Of a DNA stretch of 11,993 bases, positions 6,928 to 11,993 are shown one piece after another. The DNA is from Jimgerdemannia flammicorona (Eukaryota; Mucoromycota; Endogonomycetes; Endogonales; Endogonaceae), in the NCBI GenBank assembly GCA_003990745.1, contig RBNI01005876.1:1-11993 (forward strand). Direction: 5' to 3'. Positions within the stretch are counted from its first letter, which is position 1. Every line of letters starts with the position of its first letter. The notes below the pieces were generated by a model. That model was given only the letters and a program-made list of their open reading frames with translations, did no database searches and was not told the DNA's origin. The position numbers and the translations under genes are program-made.

Positions 6928-8500
6928 ACCATCTGACAATCTGGAGAGAATTGAACCTGACACACAAGGACAATTTGACCTCCACACCTGCAACAAGTGG
7001 GACAAACTTCATTCAAAGAAAGAAGTACTCCAATTAAATCAGCAAATAGGCGAAACCCTATTCACCGAACTCCTTGCACTATACCCAGCAAGTCAAGAAG
7101 AAGAAGGTCTTATAGAAGCCTTCTTTACTCTTCTCAACGAGAGTTTTGTCAGCTCCACAAACCCGAGCGACCTAGGACAACTAGCAGCAGTCTTTCTAGC
7201 CTTAGTTCCTCACAAAGCCCAAGCCTCTGTAGCCAAGTGGCTCAACTCTACCGACTTTCACCGAACCAGAACCAAGACTACATTATACTACCGATTCCAG
7301 AACAGCAAGGCCCACCATATTCTTAAGGAAGAAGCAAGAGAAACCCTTCATCAACTACCCAACCCCGAACCCGAAGCAGGCCCTGCTACAACTCTACCTG
7401 AATCTGAAACCAATACCGAACCAGAACTTGACTTTGAATTAAGTCCATCTGAAATCAGATACATAACTGATTCTGTCTACTTTGATGCCGAGCAAACCCA
7501 AGTACACAGAGACCAAACTCAAGAGGAGGAGGAGTATCTCAGTGAATTCGATCCTGGATACACCACCGAAGGAGACATACCTCCATCAGGACAGAATACA
7601 CCTACACAGCAACAGACAGTCATCTATCAAGCCCTTACTCCAGACCCACAACTATTACTCCAGCAACTTACACAGACCCAAAGAACCCCATCACACTCTG
7701 CACCAGTACCTCAAGTAGTACCAGTAACACCACTACCAGCAGTTCAACCGCCTCCAGTAAACAACATGGCAAACCAACAGATTATAGACCTCACAGCTCA
7801 GGTAGCCATAATGGCAGCAACCATTACTGCCTTAGCTGAACAGACCCAACCTACAAAAAATCTGAGTCTACCTACCTTCAATGGTACTGCACAAGAAGTC
7901 CAAAGCTTTATTAGTATAGTTGACACCAACTTCGAAGCCAATCAATGGACCAATGAGCGAGTTGCTGACCGCGTTCTGACAAACAATCAAGACCACACTC
8001 TGGAACAACTCTTTGCTACCACTACAGCCTATGTCCGCTGAGTTGTTACATTCTTCTGAGAACCTGCCAAAGAATGGTGGCGAACCCTTCCTGAAAAACC
8101 CCTCACATAGGACACCCGACCTGCAGTACTTGCTCAGAATACAGCAAACAATGCCCCAGGATATGGAGCTCATCCTGCAGCCCCTGGACTGAAGCAACTC
8201 ATGATTGCTCAATATCGCAGCGAAACCATGATCGCTGAATCCCGAGTAAAACTCCGAAACCTCAAATTTGATGTACATGGCAAGGAGGAATTCGAAACCT
8301 TCTGTACAAATCTCGAGTCACTCCTGAACACCGTTGGCCTAGGATACATTGCCAATGACGAAGCACGAAATGGTACAAGAGCAGACCATTTATTCGATGC
8401 CCTGCCTGAATGGCTTACTAGAAAAATCTGAGAACAAGGACGCCCAGTTAGTTGTGACCATCAACAATGGTGCCTAGCAAGAATCAAGACTATGGTCAAG
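6926..8500 (+). other. Gag region, with a long N-terminal extension
   Basis: Structural protein that forms the particle and packages RNA. About 6926-7330 is helical and Leu-rich (for example [15 protein letters not shown]); about 7330-7760 is acidic and Pro/Gln/Thr-rich, probably disordered. From 7766 ([12 protein letters not shown]) a short helix precedes a Ty3-type Gag core recognisable by LPTFNG and the downstream AKEWW (about 8069-8080). Met 7766 would be a natural start for a shorter conventional Gag; the roughly 280 open codons upstream have no Met, so they are either translated by another entry or are no longer used. Stops in this part: TGA 8039, 8057, 8429 and TAG 8108. Confidence 0.75.
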
Positions 8501-11500
8501 CAGATCTTAACAGCCAGACCAATTCTGCCCCGAAGACAATTCAACAACAAGGAAAAGACTTGGACCAAGAAGGAAGAACCCAAGCATGAAGCATCCCGAT
8601 CTCCCTCATCATCCACTTCATGGACACCCAGAAATCATGAACCCACCCAGCCGAGTACCTTCAAGAAACTCACTGAAGGTGAAAGAAATGAACTTAGAAG
8701 AAGCGGAGCATGCTTCTATTGCCGAAAGACAGGACACATGGCCAGTGCCTGCCCTAATCGAAAACCACGAACAGCAACACGAGCAACTGTTACCACTCTG
8801 CACCACCTCAACAATCTGACCACCAGAACACTAGATTTTGTCAAGTTGAGACAAACTGCTAAGGCTCCAACCAAAGGAAGTCAAAAAGCAGCTGGATATG
8901 ACCTGTATGCAGCCAAAGAAGCTACAGTCTCTAACCAAGAAGTCAAACAAATCTACACAGGAATCAGCATCCAAATCCCTGAAGGACATGTTGGAAGAAT
9001 ATGTTGTCGCAGCAGCCTAATATTAAAAGGACTCTCAGTAGAAGGAGGAGTCATTGACGAAGATTATACAGGTGAAATTATTGTCCTCATCTGAAACCAC
9101 AGTTGGACACCCTTCAAGATTCCCATTGGATTCTGTATTGCCCAGATCCTATTTGAAAAAATCGAGTCAACCCTGACAGTCAAGGAAGTCCCAGAACTAC
9201 TGCCCACCATCAGAGGATCCAAAGGATTTGGCTCATCAAACAAGGCCCCAGCCCAACCTACCGTGAACAAGGAAGAACAATTCTACAAGAAAATCGAAGA
9301 TGGATATGTACCAAGTGGCCGATGCCCCCATGGCATTGGAATGTACTCTTCCCGCATGATTGATGATTGCTTCTCTTGTGTCAATGAACTGGCTCAAAGA
9401 AGAACCAACAGAAGGAAAGCTCCTACAACTGAAATCACTAGCATTGGATCAGACAAACTGCTTACACTTAAAGCCTTTGTCAATCGAGCACCTGTCAAGA
9501 TCATGATAGACAGTGGTGCCTCAGACAACTTCATCAATGAAGAAACCGCCAACAGACTCAAGGTCTTCACCACTCCAGTACAACAAACCCAAGCAGTTGC
9601 CACAGCTGATGGAACCTCATATGTCATTAGCAAGGAAGTCCGCAATCTACCCTTCTGAATTGGTGACTATTGAGTGCATGTTACCCTCCAGATCGTACCC
9701 CTCTCAGACAATGAAATCATCCTTGGAACACTATGATTGAAACAAGAGAACCCCATGATCAATTGGGTAAACCATTCTCTGACCATCAAGAAAGGACGCC
9801 ACAACTTCAAACTGCAAGGTGAAAAGGACACACTCAACTCTAGTGATCCTGGACCAAAGATCACCCACATCAACAAGCTACAACTCAAGAAATTGGCCAA
9901 GAAATGCCCTCTCTTTGCTATCTCCATCCGCCCATCCAAAGGAGAAACCGAGAACTCTGAAGAAGACTTTTCCAAAGTTGACAGCCATGTCAGACCACTA
10001 CTCCAGAAATTCCAAGACATATTTCCGAAGAAACTCCCAAAAGGCCTACCTCCCAAACGAGCAGTAGACCATGCCATCAAGACTATTCCAGATGCCAAGC
10101 CAGCCTTTAAGTCAATCTACCACATGTCTCCGAGAGAAATCGATGCACTCAAGAAAGAAATTGATGAACTCCTGGAACAAGGATTCATCAGACCCAGTGT
10201 ATCACCTTATGGTGCACCAGTTCTCTTTGTTGTCAAGAAAGGAGGAGACCTGCGAATGTGCATTGATTACCGCGACCTCAATGAACAGACTATCAAGAAC
10301 TGTTGCCCACTACCCAGAATTAATGAAATATTTGATAGGCTTACCAACCCACAATTCATAAGCTCTTTTGACCTGTGAAATGGTTACTGGCAAATTGCCA
10401 TGAAAGAAGAAGACATCTACAAGACAGCCTTCCAAACCCGCTATGGACATTTCGAATTCCTGGTTATGCCCTTTGGCTTAACCAATGCTCCTACAACCTT
10501 CCAGACACTGATGAATACCATTCTGTACCCATACCTGGACAAATTTGTTGTTGTCTACATTGATGACATCCTAGTCTTCAGCAAAACCCTGGAGGAACAT
10601 CTCAAACACCTTGAGCTAGTACTACTGAAACTCCGAGAAAACCGACTCTTCGCAAAACTCAGCAAATGTGAATTTCTCCTGAAAGAAATCCAATTCCTGG
10701 GACACATTGTCACTCCAAATGGAATCAAAGTGGACCCCAGCAAAATCTCTGCAATCAAGGATTGGCCCAGACCCAAGAAGCTGAAAGATCTCCAGTCATT
10801 CCTGGGATTAGCAAACTATTACAGACGATTTGTTGCCAACTTCGCCAAAATCGCCACTGCCCTTACCCAAATGACCAAGCATAGCAAGAAAGAAGAATAA
10901 CCCTGGACCACAAAACAAGAAAAAGACTTCAACAATCTTGCAAATTGGAGACCCGAACAAGATGCTGCCTTCCAAGCACTGAAGGATGCCTTGATAACCA
11001 CTCCAGTACTTCAAGCGGCAAATCCTGCCCTACCATATGAAGTTACCACTGATGCCTCTGACCTAGCCCTTGGAGCAGTACTCATGCAAGAAGGACACCC
11101 TGTGGCCTATCACTCCCGCAAGTTCAATGATACCGAAATCAACTATGCAACTCATGAGAAGGAAATGTTAGCTATTGTAGACACCCTGATCAAATGGCGA
11201 CTATACCTAGAAGGAGCACACTTTACCATATTGACTGACCACAAGTCATTAGTCAACATCAAGACCCAGGCTACTCTTTCTCAAAAGCAAGCCAGATGGA
11301 TGAAAGTCCTCACCAACTTTGACTACAAAATCCAGTACCGCCCTGGCAAGGAAAACATTGTTGCCGATGCAATCTCCAGACCACCCATCAAAGAAGTTAT
11401 CCAAACTCTCACCCTAGTTACAAACTCCATCATGGAACAAATTATCACAGCATGTGCTGATGATAAAGAAGCTCAAGCACTCCAAGAAATTCTGAACAGT

Positions 11501-11993
11501 GATGATGCTGACAAGTATACCCAGTACAATCAATACCAACTCAAGGATAATGCTATCTACTACAAGGACAGATTGTATGTTCCGAACAACCGAGACCTCC
11601 GAAGGACAATCCTATTCGAATGTCATGATGCCCCTATAGCTGGACATTTAGGATTTGATAAATGCTATAAAGTTATCTCCCGAAACTTCTATTGGCCCCG
11701 AATGGCGGATCAACTCAAGACCTACATCACTTCCTGTGATGCCTGCCAACGAAACAAGTCCTCAACACTAGCAAAACCTGGCCTACTCCACCCTATCCCA
11801 GTACCATCCGCTAATTGGGAACAAGTCTCCATGGACTTCATTGTACAACTACCCCAAACCAAGAATGGGAAAGATGCAATTGTTGTCTTTGTGGACTATC
11901 TCAGCAAACAAGCTCACTTTGTACCAACCACCACCACTGCAACAGCACCAGACATAGCTACACTCTTGTTTGACAATATCTTCCGCTATCATG
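6926..11993 (+). CDS. gag-pol: Gag-dUTPase-Pol polyprotein, single phase, with in-frame stops, 3' truncated
   Basis: Frame 2 stays in one phase from 6887 to the window end and encodes, in order, Gag, CCHC knuckle (8711-8752), dUTPase (8831-9241), Cys/His cluster (9323-9379), aspartic protease (D-S-G at 9509-9517), RT (YIDD at 10556-10567), RNase H and the start of integrase. Stops in phase: TGA at 6908 (before this start), 8039, 8057, 8429, 9092, 9656, 9671, 9734, 10376; TAG at 8108; TAA at 10898. No indel is needed across about 5 kb, which is unlike a randomly decayed pseudogene. The UGA at 9734 replaces the conserved Trp of the protease ILG-x-x-W-L motif, and the one at 9092 replaces an aromatic position of dUTPase. 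Under the standard code this is a pseudogene; if UGA means Trp, only the UAG and UAA remain as lesions. The start at 6926 assumes a +1 shift from the upstream frame; the true start is uncertain. Confidence 0.9.
8711..8752 (+). other. CCHC zinc knuckle (nucleocapsid)
   Basis: [14 protein letters not shown] matches C-x2-C-x4-H-x4-C exactly, the retroviral-type knuckle by which Gag binds RNA. The flanks are basic (Arg-Arg before, Asn-Arg-Lys-Pro-Arg after). It is intact and marks the end of Gag. Confidence 0.95.
8831..9241 (+). other. dUTPase domain inside Gag-Pol
   Basis: dUTPase hydrolyses dUTP to dUMP and pyrophosphate and keeps uracil out of newly made DNA. All five motifs of the trimeric family are visible: AGYDLYAA (8891-8914), GRICCRSSL (8993-9019), [12 protein letters not shown] (9044-9079, with catalytic Asp at 9056 and uracil-pocket Tyr at 9065), GFCIAQIL (about 9128) and [10 protein letters not shown] (9212-9241). 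About 137 codons is the usual length of one subunit. A TGA at 9092, between motifs 3 and 4, falls just before N-H-S, a position that is hydrophobic or aromatic in relatives (Phe in several eukaryotic enzymes, Trp in E. coli). Motif 2 has Cys-Cys-Arg-Ser-Ser where most have a small residue-Pro-Arg-Ser-Gly. The domain lies between nucleocapsid and protease. Confidence 0.95.
9323..9379 (+). other. Cys/His cluster between dUTPase and protease
   Basis: The segment has C-P-H (9323-9331) and, 12 residues later, C-F-S-C (9368-9379): C-x-H...C-x2-C, a spacing that could bind one zinc ion. It is distinct from the CCHC knuckle upstream. It may be a small zinc-ribbon-like linker or part of the protease N-terminal region; I know of no named family that it matches. 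Confidence 0.5.
9452..9760 (+). other. Retroviral-type aspartic protease
   Basis: Cuts the polyprotein into mature parts. The active-site motif [12 protein letters not shown] (9500-9535) has the catalytic Asp at 9509-9511. The C-terminal ILG motif (9719-9727) is followed by T-L, then a TGA (9734-9736) and L-K-Q-E-N-P. Related proteases have Trp there (ILG-x-x-W-L...NP...DW), and the following N-P-M-I-N-W matches. Two more TGA codons lie at 9656 and 9671. The length of about 100 codons is typical for a protease subunit that works as a dimer. Confidence 0.9.
10070..10640 (+). other. Reverse transcriptase domain
   Basis: Synthesises cDNA from the element's RNA. Conserved blocks in order: [20 protein letters not shown] (about 10181), [12 protein letters not shown] (about 10250), the SSFDL block ending in TGA 10376 followed by [28 protein letters not shown] (about 10424) and [10 protein letters not shown] (10556-10585), whose two Asp are catalytic. 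The residue at the TGA varies in relatives (Arg, Lys, Trp and others), so this stop does not discriminate between TGG and CGA as the original codon. All other core residues look intact. Confidence 0.95.
10898..10900 (+). other. In-frame TAA between RT thumb/connection and RNase H
   Basis: The frame is open on both sides and the phase does not change: [21 protein letters not shown] (Gln) or GAA (Glu) codon is a likely ancestor. Unlike the UGA codons it cannot be explained by Trp decoding, so it is the best evidence that this copy is inactive. Confidence 0.9.
11027..11390 (+). other. RNase H domain
   Basis: Removes the RNA strand from the RNA:DNA hybrid. Catalytic carboxylates are visible in order: Asp in [12 protein letters not shown] (11051-11053), Glu in HEKEMLAI (11162-11164), Asp in LTDHKSL (11237-11239) and Asp in [10 protein letters not shown] (11366-11368). 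The spacing and the closing [15 protein letters not shown] block are standard for Ty3/gypsy elements. No stops lie within the domain. Confidence 0.95.
11600..11993 (+). other. Integrase: HHCC zinc domain and start of catalytic core, cut by window edge
   Basis: Inserts the cDNA into the genome. The zinc domain has His (11624), His in GHLGF (11645), and Cys-x2-Cys in SCDACQRNK (11735-11746), with FYWPRM between. The core begins [13 protein letters not shown], where Asp 11834-11836 is the first of the D,D,E triad; the second Asp and the Glu lie beyond the edge, as would any chromodomain. The reading frame is open through the last full codon (11990-11992). Confidence 0.95.

Larger units (their letters stand above)
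4786..11993 (+). mobile_element. Ty3/gypsy (Metaviridae) LTR retrotransposon with dUTPase, open at right edge
   Basis: The domain order Gag, CCHC knuckle, dUTPase, aspartic protease, RT, RNase H, integrase on the plus strand identifies a Metaviridae element; integrase after RNase H excludes Ty1/copia. The 5' end is placed at TGTAAG (4786), exactly where LINE sequence stops; Ty3/gypsy LTRs normally begin with TG. The right end, rest of integrase, polypurine tract and 3' LTR lie outside the window. Insertion into the LINE makes this the younger element. In-frame stops argue that this copy is inactive under the standard code (see the findings on UGA). I could not identify a convincing tRNA primer-binding site. 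Confidence 0.9.

Noticed and set aside
9667..10098. 143-codon minus-strand open frame opposite protease/RT
   Set aside because: Shadow of the well-supported plus-strand gag-pol coding region.
8039..10900. Classical RIP as the cause of the gag-pol stops
   Set aside because: RIP favours CA to TA, which would give many TAA/TAG from the abundant CAA/CAG codons; CA remains frequent and UGA dominates.
4786..11993. Mitochondrial origin to explain UGA as Trp
   Set aside because: A Ty3/gypsy element nested in a LINE is typical nuclear DNA; no mitochondrial genes are seen.
1..11993. CRISPR arrays, tRNA or rRNA genes
   Set aside because: No regularly spaced repeat array, cloverleaf or rRNA-like sequence was seen on either strand.

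Overview
The window looks like transposon-dense nuclear DNA of a eukaryote, most likely a fungus. It shows no bacterial gene layout, and its recognisable content is retroelements: a non-LTR (LINE) element, and a Ty3/gypsy (Metaviridae) LTR retrotransposon that appears to have inserted into it. A fungus is inferred from the kind of elements (dUTPase-bearing Metaviridae are known from basidiomycetes; L1/Tx1-like LINEs are also common in fungi). No host gene is seen to confirm it.

Layout. Positions 1-1190 hold mixed-composition sequence with no recognised gene; its left edge looks like the poly(A) end of something transcribed on the minus strand. Positions 1191-1400 are AT-rich with short repeats. 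Positions 1400-4785 are a decayed LINE on the plus strand, strongly purine-rich and C-poor: a possible ORF1 relic (about 1429-3300), then an ORF2 relic with apurinic-endonuclease motifs (about 3690-4430). It breaks off abruptly at 4785, before the reverse transcriptase. At 4786 composition and codon style change to a second element that runs off the right edge: a putative 5' LTR (4786 to about 6462-6515) containing its own 360-codon reading frame (5041-6123), then a leader and one long gag-dUTPase-protease-RT-RNase H-integrase frame (6926-11993, open at the edge).

How it works together. Gag (with a CCHC knuckle) would package RNA. The embedded dUTPase would limit dUTP misincorporation during reverse transcription. 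The aspartic protease would cut the polyprotein, RT/RNase H would make the cDNA, and the HHCC-type integrase would insert it. The role of the LTR-borne ORF is unknown.

Main oddity. The gag-pol frame stays in one phase for about 5 kb but is broken by eleven in-frame stops: nine UGA, one UAG and one UAA. At least two UGA sit where the family normally has Trp or an aromatic residue; the LTR ORF has one more UGA, and the LINE has a UGA at its conserved W-x-L-N tryptophan. Either UGA is read as Trp (or edited/read through) here, or TGG-to-TGA changes (possibly CGA-to-TGA at some sites) dominated decay. The sequence alone cannot decide.
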